This document shows, one piece after another, positions 18,958 to 28,892 of a stretch of 64,000 nucleotides of DNA. Position 1 is the stretch's first letter; every line of letters starts with the position of its first letter. This stretch comes from Butyrivibrio sp. MB2005. GTDB taxonomy: Bacteria; Bacillota; Clostridia; Lachnospirales; Lachnospiraceae. Where the stretch lies: contig NZ_AUJP01000016.1 of the NCBI RefSeq assembly GCF_000424285.1, positions 81,737-145,736 on the forward strand. Direction: 5' to 3'. The position numbers and the translations under genes were made by a program. The notes beneath the pieces are model-generated. The model ran no database searches. It was not told the DNA's origin and saw only the letters and a list, made by a program, of their open reading frames with translations.

Positions 18958-21735
18958 TTATTTCTCCATATATCCGTTTATAACCTGCGCAATTCTCTCC
19001 GAGCTGTGTCCATCGCAAGCAGACATATATTTGTCAGTAAACCTCTTGTATTCAGGTCCTGTCACTTTTCTGTCATCAGAATTCAAAAACTCCACAAGTT
19101 CCTGCTGATTCTTAAGAATCTTACCCGGAAGATCCTTATTGTAATCCAGATAAAACTGCCTGTTGTAGGACTCAAAATCATAGCAGTAGAAAGCCATTGG
19201 TTTCCCTGTGAGCGAAAATTCAAATATCACTGACGAATAGTCTGTAATTAGGATATCAGCCACTAACATCATGTCATTGGTAGATATATCTCTGATCTCA
19301 AGAATGTTTTTACACTTACAAGGGACAATTTCATTAGTCATTAAGGGATGCGGACAAATCACTAATACCTGATTCTCAGGGAGCGAAGCAGATAATGACT
19401 CAAAATCTATCGGAGGTCTGAAGTATTCCCTTCCATCATCACTATCGCGAAATGTGGGTGCATACAGAATTACTTCCTTTCCATGCAAAGCCCCATATTC
19501 TTTATAAATCTTATTTCTTACATTATTTTTGTACTCTTCATCAAAAAACGTATCTGTCCTTGGGCATCCAAGTGGCTGAACATGCTCTACATCTATCTGA
19601 AAAGCATCCGCATAAATACTCCTAAGATTATCCGCGCTTACTGACACGAGATTGTACTGCATGTGGGTAGTTCTCTCGCTTCTTGCGGATATATTTGTTC
19701 CATACTGCCCAAACATCTTGAAGGCACCGCAAGCATGCCACAGCTGAACAACTCTCTGGTCGTCTCTTAGCTTGTAATACCTTAGATATTTCTCATAATC
19801 ATCGGTAACGATTACCTTACTGCTGACGGTGTAATACTTCATCAAAAAAGTCATCCAGGCTGAATGAGGCAACCTATGGGCACATATAACCTTGCTCCCC
19901 TTTATATACGGATAAAGCGCTTTGGCATTACCTTCAAGTTCTCCGTCTTTCCTGATACTGAAAAACAAGACTCTGTTCTTAACATGCTTTGCCGCATAAT
20001 CCAATACTTTTCTGGACCGCTTGGCAAAGCCGCCCTTTTCCTTAAGAGGCATTATCTGTCTGCCCACCTTAACAGGGTCCGTCTTTATCTCATCGCGATG
20101 GAGAAGCTTCCTTAATTCTTCGTTTGATGAAGATACGCCTACTGCAAATCTTTTTCTATCTTTCAAATAATCATCCCAGAAGTTTTCAGGTGCTTTCAAA
20201 TAGAACACGAGTCCCTGGTGATATAAGGAAAACTCTCCTTTCTTTAGTCCCAGGTAAAGGGCTTCTGAAATGTTTTCTTTTGAAAAATCCAGCCATTTTT
20301 TTACAGAAGAAAGCCTGAACAGCTTATTATACGGATACTTTTCAAGCTGCATCCACCGAACCCCATCCTCTCCTTCTTCAAAGGCAAGAACAGCTTCCCT
20401 GGATGGCTGTATTTCCATATCAAATCCATAAACGTTGTTATGATAAGCATATCCAACAAAATCCAGACATGTTTTCTTTATGTACTTTATTGACAAATCA
20501 AAAAAGAGATTCGAATAATATATGGCAGGGGACGCAAATAGTACAAATTCTGTATTTATGCGCTTTACTGCCTGAATCCAAAGTTCCTCTTCTGTCTCTG
20601 CCTCCAGATATATTACGCGACCATCATCCGAAAATATCTGACTGGCCTGATCTTTGACCTGTATGGGAAGAAAAATGTTAAAAAAGGGAATATTCTGATT
20701 TTTGATACTCTCAAGACTTTTCTTCAGATATTCAGGCACACTGTTGTCTGCAAACATAACGACAGAAGCAAATCTGCATCCCTCCAGTGCATTTATATCT
20801 TTATCCATCACCTCGCAATATAGAGGGTATGCTTCTGTAAGGAGTGACTTACCATAGTCAGTAAGATGCTTATATGAATCATCAAGCTCCGTCATGATAA
20901 TCTTTTTCAGGTCATCATCTATTTCAAAATAGTGTGCCAGAAATTTCTTGATCAGTGTTTTTGCCAGTTTAATATAAAACTCATCGAAGTATCTGGCATT
21001 GGAATTAGTCATCACGTCGCCGGCAAGGTTAAGGATTATTTTGTGAGCCTCTATGAAATCTCTAATCTTTCTGGATGAAAGTGCGCCTGTAGCAGGAATA
21101 TCCTCACCGCTCTGATCGAATCTTCGATATTTATAGACCTGCTCACTAAGACCGCAAATATTGCCGGCCTTATAAACACATTCCATTACAAAAACAGCAT
21201 CCTCAGAATAAACAAGATCAGGAAAACTGATTTTTTCTCTCTTGATCAGTTCCAAAGAAAAGAGCTTGTTCCACAAAGCAAAACTCTTTAGGATATCAGA
21301 ATCATAGGGACTTATGCTGTCCATCTCCAATAACCTGTTAATCTGAGTTGCAGCTCTTTTCATCTCATTATTGAATATGCTGTACCCTGCAATAACTATG
21401 TCAGCTTCCCTATCTTTTGCTCTGTCATAAAGAAGGCGTAAAGCTCCTTTTTCAAGTACATCATCCGCATCTGCAAAAAAGACATACTCTCCGCTGCATA
21501 TCTCCAGTGCCTTATTTCTGGCCGAAGATACCCCTGAGTTTTCCTGATGAAGCGATTTGAAAAACTCATATTTATCAGAATACTCGTCCAGGATATCACC
21601 TGAACCATCAGTAGAACCATCATCTACAGCGATAACTTCAATATCTGATAAATCCTGGCTACAGATACTGTCAAGACATTCATTCAGGAATTCCCTGGCA
21701 TTATAAACCGGAACAACTACCGAAACTTTAATCAT
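18958..21735 (-). CDS. Bifunctional GT2 glycosyltransferase / TagF-like glycerophosphotransferase
   Basis: 925 residues. Residues 1-230 are a GT2 domain (VSVVVPVYNAREFLNE, VDDGSTDGSGD, FFADADD). Residues 320-540 look like a second, eroded GT2 domain (ASVVMFADNSVPEYLKKSLE) without a clear DxD. Residues 580-925 are a TagF/TarF-type domain with the two catalytic-type histidines, H667 in VVQLWHACGAFKMFG and H796 in VICPHPLMT, followed by DILITDYSSVIFEFSLTGKP and the ending CDGHSSERI. TagF proteins move glycerol- or ribitol-phosphate from CDP-polyols to a growing chain at the membrane. Fusion to a GT2 suggests one protein makes a mixed sugar/polyol-phosphate repeat. The gene sits with two other TagF-family genes and a TagGH-type exporter. 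Confidence 0.88.
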   Translation of the reverse strand: MIKVSVVVPVYNAREFLNECLDSICSQDLSDIEVIAVDDGSTDGSGDILDEYSDKYEFFKSLHQENSGVSSARNKALEICSGEYVFFADADDVLEKGALRLLYDRAKDREADIVIAGYSIFNNEMKRAATQINRLLEMDSISPYDSDILKSFALWNKLFSLELIKREKISFPDLVYSEDAVFVMECVYKAGNICGLSEQVYKYRRFDQSGEDIPATGALSSRKIRDFIEAHKIILNLAGDVMTNSNARYFDEFYIKLAKTLIKKFLAHYFEIDDDLKKIIMTELDDSYKHLTDYGKSLLTEAYPLYCEVMDKDINALEGCRFASVVMFADNSVPEYLKKSLESIKNQNIPFFNIFLPIQVKDQASQIFSDDGRVIYLEAETEEELWIQAVKRINTEFVLFASPAIYYSNLFFDLSIKYIKKTCLDFVGYAYHNNVYGFDMEIQPSREAVLAFEEGEDGVRWMQLEKYPYNKLFRLSSVKKWLDFSKENISEALYLGLKKGEFSLYHQGLVFYLKAPENFWDDYLKDRKRFAVGVSSSNEELRKLLHRDEIKTDPVKVGRQIMPLKEKGGFAKRSRKVLDYAAKHVKNRVLFFSIRKDGELEGNAKALYPYIKGSKVICAHRLPHSAWMTFLMKYYTVSSKVIVTDDYEKYLRYYKLRDDQRVVQLWHACGAFKMFGQYGTNISARSERTTHMQYNLVSVSADNLRSIYADAFQIDVEHVQPLGCPRTDTFFDEEYKNNVRNKIYKEYGALHGKEVILYAPTFRDSDDGREYFRPPIDFESLSASLPENQVLVICPHPLMTNEIVPCKCKNILEIRDISTNDMMLVADILITDYSSVIFEFSLTGKPMAFYCYDFESYNRQFYLDYNKDLPGKILKNQQELVEFLNSDDRKVTGPEYKRFTDKYMSACDGHSSERIAQVINGYMEK

Positions 21736-21756
21736 AATCTAGACAAAGGCTCCTTA

Positions 21757-23619
21757 TTAATCATCAAAATCACAGGCTATTTTCAATGAAGCAGTACCAT
21801 CATCAGAAAAAGAAACCTTATACAAGGCTGCTCCGTATATCTGCTCCCCGCCGAACATCTCAGCCAGCGCATCATCAAGATATGCATCTGAATCATAAAC
21901 CCACAGATATGAATAATTTCCATTCAAAAGCAGCTGCGGAAGTGCGTCAACACCAAGGTCCTTATTCAAAGCCAGTCTTATCATGCTGCCTTTTTCAGTA
22001 AACTTCCATGGCTCCGCATTGTAATTACTTACGTTTTTATCAAATGTATAAAAGGCAAAGTTAGAAGGATATTCAGAATCTCCTTCCTGATCCAGGAAAT
22101 AAACTCTATCGGTCTCACCGATTGTTTTTTGAATTTCCTTAATCTGAGAACGTACCTCTTCTATATCATCATAACCGGTTATGTACTCAAGCCCGAATGC
22201 TGTCATATTGGACAAATATTTGTTATTTATGGCAAAGCAGAAAATCAAAAGCATAAAGAACATATATCCCTCTCTAATCGGGATAGTTTCTTTAATTTCA
22301 GTTCCTGTCTCATCTGACACCAGGCTGCTCCAGGCTATAAGCACAACAAATATGCCAATGATGGAAAAATATCTTCCTACAGCCGCCATTTCAGCAGCTT
22401 CCTCGTAAGAAAAGACCACAAGGTATGCCATAAATAAAGCTGTGAGGTATATAAACAGTGAACCAATCTCTCCAAAAAGCAGTACTTTGCTCTTTATAAC
22501 AGAGTTTTTATCATTCTTATATACAAAGGCCCTTACTTCCGCACAGATTACCAAAATAACAACTATAGTTATCAGATAGAATTTTATTGCAGGGTTCACG
22601 GAAAGTGGTTTACCCACAATGGATTCAATAAATGCATAGGTAATCTGCTTCACGATTGCGGTTTCATATCTTTTAAGTCCCAAGCTGACAATTACTGTAT
22701 ATCCAAGAAGGCACCCTGCTGTAGTCACTAAAGCTGCAATAATGCCGATTTTTCTGCTTACTCTTAGCTTTCCACCCAGGACCATTTCTGTAATCTCATG
22801 ACCTGCCACATACATAACGATAAGCAAGTCCATAAGTATTCCTATATATGACTTGAAAAAGAACACCATAATAAGCCCTGCAATGAGAACAGGAAGCTTT
22901 TTCTTATCCTTCAGGCTATGCCCTGATATCCACCAGGTAGTAATCCCTGCTGCCCATCCTGCAGTGGCCAAATCCACATAAAGGTTCTTTCCACCATAAA
23001 AATAGAATGCATAGAGAGACATATATACAACTGCAGCATAGAGGAAACATTTTTTCCACTCTTTCCATCTGCAATTATGAAAAGGCAGCATAAAACCAAT
23101 CCAATACAGCACAGATGCAGACACATACATAAATGCCTCGTTATATCCTGTGAATTTTTCAAAAAACAGAATAAACAAAGATGTGCCATACTTCTGCCTA
23201 ATATCGCCTATAAAATCACCCGGAACCGGTAAAGTATTTTTACCAAGCATATACTTCACAATCATAGCCCATTGGTGAAGTTCATCGATATGTTGAATGA
23301 AATCGTGGAAAAATAGAATAGAATTCAATAATAAAACAGCAATAACTACCACAAAAGCAGGAGTGATAAACTCATTCCTGCTTCTGTCTTCTTTGCCCCT
23401 TTGGGTTATGAGCACAATAATTCCTATAACAGCTAATACTGCAAGCATGATTATGCCAATATTAAAATTCTTAAGATATCCTGAAAAGAACATCACCGTT
23501 ATAATCGTAAATACAGACATAACAGTGCCTTCCATAATATCATAATTCAGCACCTTGGCATAAAAGACTGCTATGCAGGCTAATACTGCAAATGCTAAAA
23601 ATAACATTGCAAAACTCAT
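21757..23619 (-). CDS. Polytopic membrane protein, GT-C-like candidate
   Basis: 620 residues with about 11-12 hydrophobic segments over the first 470 residues, then a soluble outside domain of ~150 residues with no last anchor. The loop after the fourth segment carries HDFIQHIDELHQWAMIVKYM (about residues 104-123), an acidic motif in the position used by GT-C enzymes. The C-terminal part contains a strand-rich run ending in ALYKVSFSDDG, seen in several Lachnospiraceae membrane glycosyltransferases. It lies between two TagF-family genes with 14- and 21-base gaps, so it may decorate their product outside the cell. Membrane topology is clear; enzyme class is inferred. Confidence 0.68.
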   Translation of the reverse strand: MSFAMLFLAFAVLACIAVFYAKVLNYDIMEGTVMSVFTIITVMFFSGYLKNFNIGIIMLAVLAVIGIIVLITQRGKEDRSRNEFITPAFVVVIAVLLLNSILFFHDFIQHIDELHQWAMIVKYMLGKNTLPVPGDFIGDIRQKYGTSLFILFFEKFTGYNEAFMYVSASVLYWIGFMLPFHNCRWKEWKKCFLYAAVVYMSLYAFYFYGGKNLYVDLATAGWAAGITTWWISGHSLKDKKKLPVLIAGLIMVFFFKSYIGILMDLLIVMYVAGHEITEMVLGGKLRVSRKIGIIAALVTTAGCLLGYTVIVSLGLKRYETAIVKQITYAFIESIVGKPLSVNPAIKFYLITIVVILVICAEVRAFVYKNDKNSVIKSKVLLFGEIGSLFIYLTALFMAYLVVFSYEEAAEMAAVGRYFSIIGIFVVLIAWSSLVSDETGTEIKETIPIREGYMFFMLLIFCFAINNKYLSNMTAFGLEYITGYDDIEEVRSQIKEIQKTIGETDRVYFLDQEGDSEYPSNFAFYTFDKNVSNYNAEPWKFTEKGSMIRLALNKDLGVDALPQLLLNGNYSYLWVYDSDAYLDDALAEMFGGEQIYGAALYKVSFSDDGTASLKIACDFDD

Positions 23620-23633
23620 TTATAATCTCCCAA

Positions 23634-26186
23634 TCAGCTTATTTTCATAATATCTTTCACTATTTTCTCGGTTCTTTCGGATGCATGTCCGTCGCAATCA
23701 GAGAAAAATCTTTCACGGAATTTATCCAGTATACTCATATCGTAATTATCGATATCTTTTATCTTTTTCACAAGTTCGTGACCATTACTGCAGGATATTC
23801 CGGGAAGCAGTTCCTCATAATCCAGGTACATCTCCTGCTCTCTTCCATAGGTCACTCTGTCAGGTGCCCACAAAAACAGCGGCTTTTTGCAAACAGCTGC
23901 AGCCAGCATATAACTGGTATAGTCACCCACAACTACATCTGCACAGGAAATGGCTTCCATTACAGTAAGTGGCGGGAACTTCTTCCAGTTTATCTTATCC
24001 ATTCTCGCACCTGCTGCCTCATCAGGAAGTTCATCAGAATCAAGGGCGTCTGCATCCTGCTGCGCTACTCTCTGGGCAAGCACATATCTGGGATCAAATC
24101 CAAATCCTTCAAGATACTCTGATATCTCCATTTTTCTTCCGGGACGGCCATCACAGGCAAATCCTACGCATACGCTGTCTCTGGCAAACTCTTCATGGAG
24201 CTGTGTCATTACATTACTCAGATATACTGCAAGCGGGTCTCTGTCCTTGCATAAGAACAAAATGACCTTTTTCCCTGTTGCATAAGGGCAGATCGTATCA
24301 AGACGTTTTCTGGCATTGGCTTTAAACTCATCATCAAAAAGCAGATCTGTTACAATATTACCAACGTTATAGATACTGCCATTTTCTGTAAGTTTATAGT
24401 TTCTTCCAAATAACTCATTATCCTGCTTTGCCCCACCAAGGATAGCATCATAAGCTGAATTAATCGGGAAATTCTCACATTCCCTGACATTATAACCACT
24501 TCTCACCTCTTTGGAGTTTATCCATCTGGGATATATAGGCAACAATTCAGGACATATCTGCATAAGCTTAGTTTCTGCTCTAAGCTTTATCATTCTCATG
24601 ATATAGGGCTCACCTGCACAAACGACAAGAGATGCCCCTGCAAGCTTCTCCATAAAACCGGGAGTATTCTTTTCATTGAAAGTAATATCCCGAATGATAT
24701 CGTACTCTCTACCTGACTGCTTAAGGGCTTTTTCCAGACCAAGAAATACATCCCAATCTGCGCCCTCTGCAGCAAGAAGAGCAATTCTATTCTCAATCAC
24801 AGGTTTCTTGGCAGCCTTTGCATAAGCTTTTTGGCCAATCTTCATGACCTTCATCATTTTATCAAAGCGCTTGTCTCTGTCTCTTGGAAGACCATTAACC
24901 TCAGGCAGCGTATGATAATCCCCTTCAAGAGGTGTATCTCGTCTGAAGGCTTCCATTTCAGGACCGAAAAACTCTTTAATAATTCTCTCCGTAACATGTC
25001 CGTCACAGGAACTCATGAAACGCTCTCTGAAAGCATGAACCTTTTCCTTGTCAAACCTTTCATCGATGTTTTCAATGTAGTCAATCATCTCGGAATTGGT
25101 GTAACATACCGGTCCGGGAGTAAGCTCATCGAAATTATAATAAAAGCCTCTCCAGTCAAAATAGTTTGCAAGATCATATGCAAAAAACAACATTGGCCTC
25201 TCAAACAGTGAAAATTCAAATATCAGAGACGAGTAATCCGTTATACATATATCTGATACGCAAAGCAGCTCTGAAATACTCATCAAATCTGTAAGATCCA
25301 CAGCAAATTTGCTGTAATCCGTCGGAATAGTAGGCTTCAGCCTAACCATAGGGTGATGCTTAAAAATTAGGATATAGTCCTCATGAAAATGCTCGTAAAA
25401 AGCACCTATCTGCAGCATATCAGGGGTAATAGCTTTTCTTGGTGTACCACGGAAAGTAGGTGCATAGAGAATTATCTTTTTGCCCTTTGCCTGAGGAAGG
25501 ACATCGTAAAGATGGTTAAATGCAGCATCAATGAAATCTTTTTGATAGAAAACGTCACTTCTGCTGATTCCCACAGGCTGAACACACTCCGGATGCTTAT
25601 CCATGCCCATGGCTTCAATATATGCCCACGCTACATCAGGACTACTTACAGTTACCATGTCATAATCAGGATGTAATCTGTAAGATGTTCTTTCTTTTGC
25701 TGTTCCTCCATATATTTTGTTAATGGTACTCAATCCGAACTTCTTAAAGGCACCGGCAGCATGCCACGTATTAAGTACTTTTGTGCCCTTCCTAACCTTA
25801 AAGCATCCCTGTACATCGATACTGTCATTGTAAACAAGATACTTGGCAGTAGCTGCATCCTTAACAAAATCTATCTGCTTCTTGAGCTCCATGCTCTTTG
25901 TCACTATTCCAAGCTGGAAAAAGTGACAATGAATATCCATTTTGTAATTCTTTACAAGTTCATTGAAAATCTGCTCATAGCTGTCTGTCAGTTCTGAAAA
26001 TCTAATCTCAAGAAAAATAACCTTATTCTGCTTAATGGGTCTGAGTGCATAAAAATGATATATTGCAGGAAACATGATTTTCCTGGTAAGCCATCTCTTA
26101 ACATCGCCAGCCATACTATGATTGGTCTGAAGGCTGCTCCTTATTACATTTTTACCACTTACCCTTTTATTTTCAAAAAAACTCAT
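23634..26186 (-). CDS. Tandem TagF-like glycerophosphotransferase with an eroded second module
   Basis: 850 residues. The first module (about 45-410) is complete: LNTWHAAGAFKKFG with H142, LIFKHHPM with H277/H278, DICITDYSSLIFEFSLFERP, and CDGHVTERI. The second (about 460-850) keeps the overall order (YNVGN, KKVILFLCKDRD, DVVVGDYTSYMLAAAVCKKP, CDGHASERT). It has MQICPELLP where the WHG/WHA motif belongs and VCVGFACDG near the HP strand, so both catalytic histidines look lost. The second module is probably non-catalytic: an acceptor-binding, dimer-like or regulatory partner in cis. The protein starts with a basic helix (RWLTRKIMFPAIYHFY), which suits membrane association. CDP-glycerol or CDP-ribitol is the expected donor, but the window has no TarD. 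Confidence 0.85.
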   Translation of the reverse strand: MSFFENKRVSGKNVIRSSLQTNHSMAGDVKRWLTRKIMFPAIYHFYALRPIKQNKVIFLEIRFSELTDSYEQIFNELVKNYKMDIHCHFFQLGIVTKSMELKKQIDFVKDAATAKYLVYNDSIDVQGCFKVRKGTKVLNTWHAAGAFKKFGLSTINKIYGGTAKERTSYRLHPDYDMVTVSSPDVAWAYIEAMGMDKHPECVQPVGISRSDVFYQKDFIDAAFNHLYDVLPQAKGKKIILYAPTFRGTPRKAITPDMLQIGAFYEHFHEDYILIFKHHPMVRLKPTIPTDYSKFAVDLTDLMSISELLCVSDICITDYSSLIFEFSLFERPMLFFAYDLANYFDWRGFYYNFDELTPGPVCYTNSEMIDYIENIDERFDKEKVHAFRERFMSSCDGHVTERIIKEFFGPEMEAFRRDTPLEGDYHTLPEVNGLPRDRDKRFDKMMKVMKIGQKAYAKAAKKPVIENRIALLAAEGADWDVFLGLEKALKQSGREYDIIRDITFNEKNTPGFMEKLAGASLVVCAGEPYIMRMIKLRAETKLMQICPELLPIYPRWINSKEVRSGYNVRECENFPINSAYDAILGGAKQDNELFGRNYKLTENGSIYNVGNIVTDLLFDDEFKANARKRLDTICPYATGKKVILFLCKDRDPLAVYLSNVMTQLHEEFARDSVCVGFACDGRPGRKMEISEYLEGFGFDPRYVLAQRVAQQDADALDSDELPDEAAGARMDKINWKKFPPLTVMEAISCADVVVGDYTSYMLAAAVCKKPLFLWAPDRVTYGREQEMYLDYEELLPGISCSNGHELVKKIKDIDNYDMSILDKFRERFFSDCDGHASERTEKIVKDIMKIS

Positions 26187-26241
26187 TTATTATCCCTTCG
26201 TAACTAACAGTGTCACCCTTAACAATGAACGGGTTTCATTA

Positions 26242-27081
26242 TCATTCTATTCGGTATGCTTTCATCTCATGGGTTTTTCTCTTCTCAACAGGCGGAAGCG
26301 TCATGTATTCCCCAAACAGATTATGCAGATACTCATCCCAATATGATGTAGCTTTGAAAGTATGACCTTCAAATTCCACATCTATAGATTTAAGATATGC
26401 TTCTCTCGGAATAGCTTCTCTTACTCCATATAACCCTTCAGTGACTATACCCACGCGCTTTGATGCATCAAAGCCATTGTACCTTGCCGCATCCACAAGC
26501 TTTTTATTATATCTGTCGGTATTTATCAATTGTGCAAACATAGCCAGTAAAGGCTTTGTGATCATCTTGGCTAAACTTTTTGCCTTGAAAGGCCTTATAT
26601 ATTTCATCTGTACAAGTTTGCGGTATCTGAACATTTTCTGATAAAGCACCCGGACTTCTTCGTCATCATCCGGTAGTCCGTCAACAGGAAGAAGATCCAC
26701 CCATACATTGTCATAATCACTATCCTTGAAAAATTCATTTCTGACTATGGTTCTCTTATCAAGAATCTTGATGAATGGAAACCTTGATGTCCCGTTTTCA
26801 TAACATACAATTTCAAGCCAATCCGGCTTATTAAGCTTCTGTTCCCTTACAAGTGCTGCCAGCCTGTCATATTCGGGTCTTGGCATACATATATCTATAT
26901 CATCATCCCAAGGAATAAAGCCCTTATGTCTTACTGCGCCTAAAAGAGAACCGCCACACAGATAAAATGTGAAGCCATTCTCATCGCATATTTTATTAAA
27001 TTCCAGCAGTATATTAAGCTCAGTATCTTTTATCTCCTGCAGAGTAAGTTGCCTGCCTGGATTAGAAGAATCCACCGCCAT
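26242..27081 (-). CDS. LicD-family phosphotransferase (first copy)
   Basis: 279 residues, soluble. The LicD signature GAVRHKGFIPWDDDIDI lies at about residues 48-64, with the acidic DDDID cluster at 59-63 expected to bind the metal ion. LicD enzymes are nucleotidyltransferase-fold proteins that move phosphocholine, phosphoethanolamine or similar groups from a CDP-alcohol to teichoic acid sugars. A strong GGGAGG site lies 6-8 bases before the ATG. It sits just upstream (in transcription, after the TagGH pair) of the tandem TagF protein. A second LicD lies at 30734-31672, and the two share the same core but differ at their ends, so they probably act on different positions or groups. Confidence 0.9.
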   Translation of the reverse strand: MAVDSSNPGRQLTLQEIKDTELNILLEFNKICDENGFTFYLCGGSLLGAVRHKGFIPWDDDIDICMPRPEYDRLAALVREQKLNKPDWLEIVCYENGTSRFPFIKILDKRTIVRNEFFKDSDYDNVWVDLLPVDGLPDDDEEVRVLYQKMFRYRKLVQMKYIRPFKAKSLAKMITKPLLAMFAQLINTDRYNKKLVDAARYNGFDASKRVGIVTEGLYGVREAIPREAYLKSIDVEFEGHTFKATSYWDEYLHNLFGEYMTLPPVEKRKTHEMKAYRIE

Positions 27082-27093
27082 CTGATCCTCCCT

Positions 27094-28053
27094 TTATATC
27101 ATCTTCCTGTATGCAGCTTTAAGTGCTTCCGGTCTGTTCTGCCTGAGAACTGCCAGAGCGGCTTCTACAGCAGGCTCTGTTTCACCTTCTTGTAAGATTT
27201 TCAGAATTCTCTCTGTTTCCTTCTTGGTCTCTTCACGCATGGACTTTGCATGTCTTACCTCAAAAGCATCCGCAAGAGCTTTTATCTCTTCTTCATTGTG
27301 AGGAAGCTTCTTGGTTGCAAGAAACTCTTCGTATGCATTACAAACATATTCCGCGTCATCGCTGAATATTATCTGATTTCCATGATCAATCCAAAGGATT
27401 TTATTGCAGAGATCCCTTACCTGTGAAATTGAGTGGGAAACCAATATTCCTGTAATACCACCATTTAGTATTTCCTTCATTTTTTCGGCACTCTTTTTGC
27501 GAAATGCACCATCACCTACGCTAAGTACCTCATCCAAAATGATTATCTCAGGATTGATTAAGCAGGCAATAGAAAATGCCAATCTGCTCTTCATTCCACT
27601 TGAAAGTTGATTGAATGTATAATCCTGGAATTTTTCAAGCTCTGCGAACTCAATTATTTCATCATACTTCTGATCCATAAACTCACGGGTATAACCAAGC
27701 ATAGCTCCTCTGAGGTACGCATTTTCGCGGACAGTCAGATCCATGTCAAAACCGCTTGATAGTTCCAAAAGAGCTGCAATGTTCCCTCTTGTCTTCACTG
27801 TTCCGCTTGCCGGTGCAAGAATACCTGTAACAGCCTTTAGCAAGGTACTTTTTCCTGCTCCGTTTGTACCGACAATTCCAAGCATATCACCCTTTTCGAG
27901 AGAAAATGTTATATGTTTATCAGCCCAGAATTCCTTAACCTTTATTTTGCCTGTCATTCTCTTTATTACGAAATCCTTGAGCCCGGCTGATTTTATATTT
28001 CCAGTTTTATAGCGAATGCTCACATCATTACATTCTATAGCTGATTTACTCAT
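27094..28053 (-). CDS. tagH: TagH-like ABC transporter ATP-binding protein
   Basis: 319 residues. The ATPase motifs are intact: Walker A GTNGAGKST (62-70), signature QLSSGMKSRL (149-158), Walker B IIILDEVLSVGD (170-181) and switch H207. The short signature LSSGM is typical of the polysaccharide and teichoic-acid export subfamily (TagH/Wzt/RfbE). It has a C-terminal helical extension of only ~75 residues and lacks the long tail of Bacillus TagH or the carbohydrate-binding domain of Wzt, so export is probably not controlled by a terminal cap. The gene follows the TagG-like permease by 23 bases. Together they should export the phosphopolymer made by the neighbouring TagF and LicD proteins. Confidence 0.9.
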   Translation of the reverse strand: MSKSAIECNDVSIRYKTGNIKSAGLKDFVIKRMTGKIKVKEFWADKHITFSLEKGDMLGIVGTNGAGKSTLLKAVTGILAPASGTVKTRGNIAALLELSSGFDMDLTVRENAYLRGAMLGYTREFMDQKYDEIIEFAELEKFQDYTFNQLSSGMKSRLAFSIACLINPEIIILDEVLSVGDGAFRKKSAEKMKEILNGGITGILVSHSISQVRDLCNKILWIDHGNQIIFSDDAEYVCNAYEEFLATKKLPHNEEEIKALADAFEVRHAKSMREETKKETERILKILQEGETEPAVEAALAVLRQNRPEALKAAYRKMI

Positions 28054-28076
28054 TAAAACCTCTTTTCAATGCATGC

Positions 28077-28856
28077 TTATAAATAATAAATGAACTCTCT
28101 GTTGTATTTCTTATAGATCATCCCTCCCAGTATCAAAAAGAAGAATGCATAAAATAAAAGAAGCAGATGATAAGCCGGTGACGGAATAACACCATCTATT
28201 ACAACAGTTCTGAAATACTTAATATTCGCATATACCGGATTCAATAAAAACAAGCTCTGTATAGATTCACTAAATCTGTCTACTCTGTAGAATATAGCTG
28301 AGAGATATGTAAGAAGTGTCAAAAATACGTCATACAGATACCTCATGTCCTGGAAAAAGACAAACAGCGCAGACAGTATCATTCCAATGCCAATATTCAT
28401 TACCGTCAGGGTAATTATAGGATAAAGGAGTATCAGCATCCTCGGTCCAAATACAATTCCATCGAAAGCGCAGAACAAAAAATAAACTACCAGCGTAATT
28501 AAAAAGTTTACTAACGCTGATACGTTCTTTGATAACAAAAACAAATACTTGGGAATGTTAATCTTATCTATTATCTTTCTGTTACTGACAAGGGAGTTCA
28601 TACCATTTTTAGTAGCTTCCTTATAGAACGCCATTACCAGGTTACCACTAAAAAGATATGTGGTGTAATGCGGTGTATCCCTTCCAAAAAACTCCGTAAA
28701 TACGATTTTCATTACAAGCAAAGTCATAAGCGGAGAAAGAATACTCCAAAGCATACCCAATGACGTACGCTTGTATTTTTGCTTGAAATCTCTTTTCACA
28801 AGTTCTGAAAAGAGAAACTCATATTTTTTTGCTCTATGAATCCATTTCTTTAACAT
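28077..28856 (-). CDS. tagG: TagG-like ABC-2 transporter permease
   Basis: 259 residues with six membrane segments and an N-terminal amphipathic stretch (RAKKYEFLFSELVKRDFKQK). KRTSLGMLWSILSPL marks the start of the first membrane segment, a form highly typical of O-antigen and teichoic-acid exporter permeases (TagG/Wzm). It would form the channel with the ATPase at 27094-28053. The polymer is expected to be linked to undecaprenyl pyrophosphate. Of the two ABC systems in this window, this is the one matched to a fully built chain; the one at 49381-51198 is of the flippase type. Confidence 0.9.
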   Translation of the reverse strand: MLKKWIHRAKKYEFLFSELVKRDFKQKYKRTSLGMLWSILSPLMTLLVMKIVFTEFFGRDTPHYTTYLFSGNLVMAFYKEATKNGMNSLVSNRKIIDKINIPKYLFLLSKNVSALVNFLITLVVYFLFCAFDGIVFGPRMLILLYPIITLTVMNIGIGMILSALFVFFQDMRYLYDVFLTLLTYLSAIFYRVDRFSESIQSLFLLNPVYANIKYFRTVVIDGVIPSPAYHLLLLFYAFFFLILGGMIYKKYNREFIYYL

Positions 28857-28892
28857 ATCTTTAGTTCTCTTCTACCTCAACATCTTCGCTTT

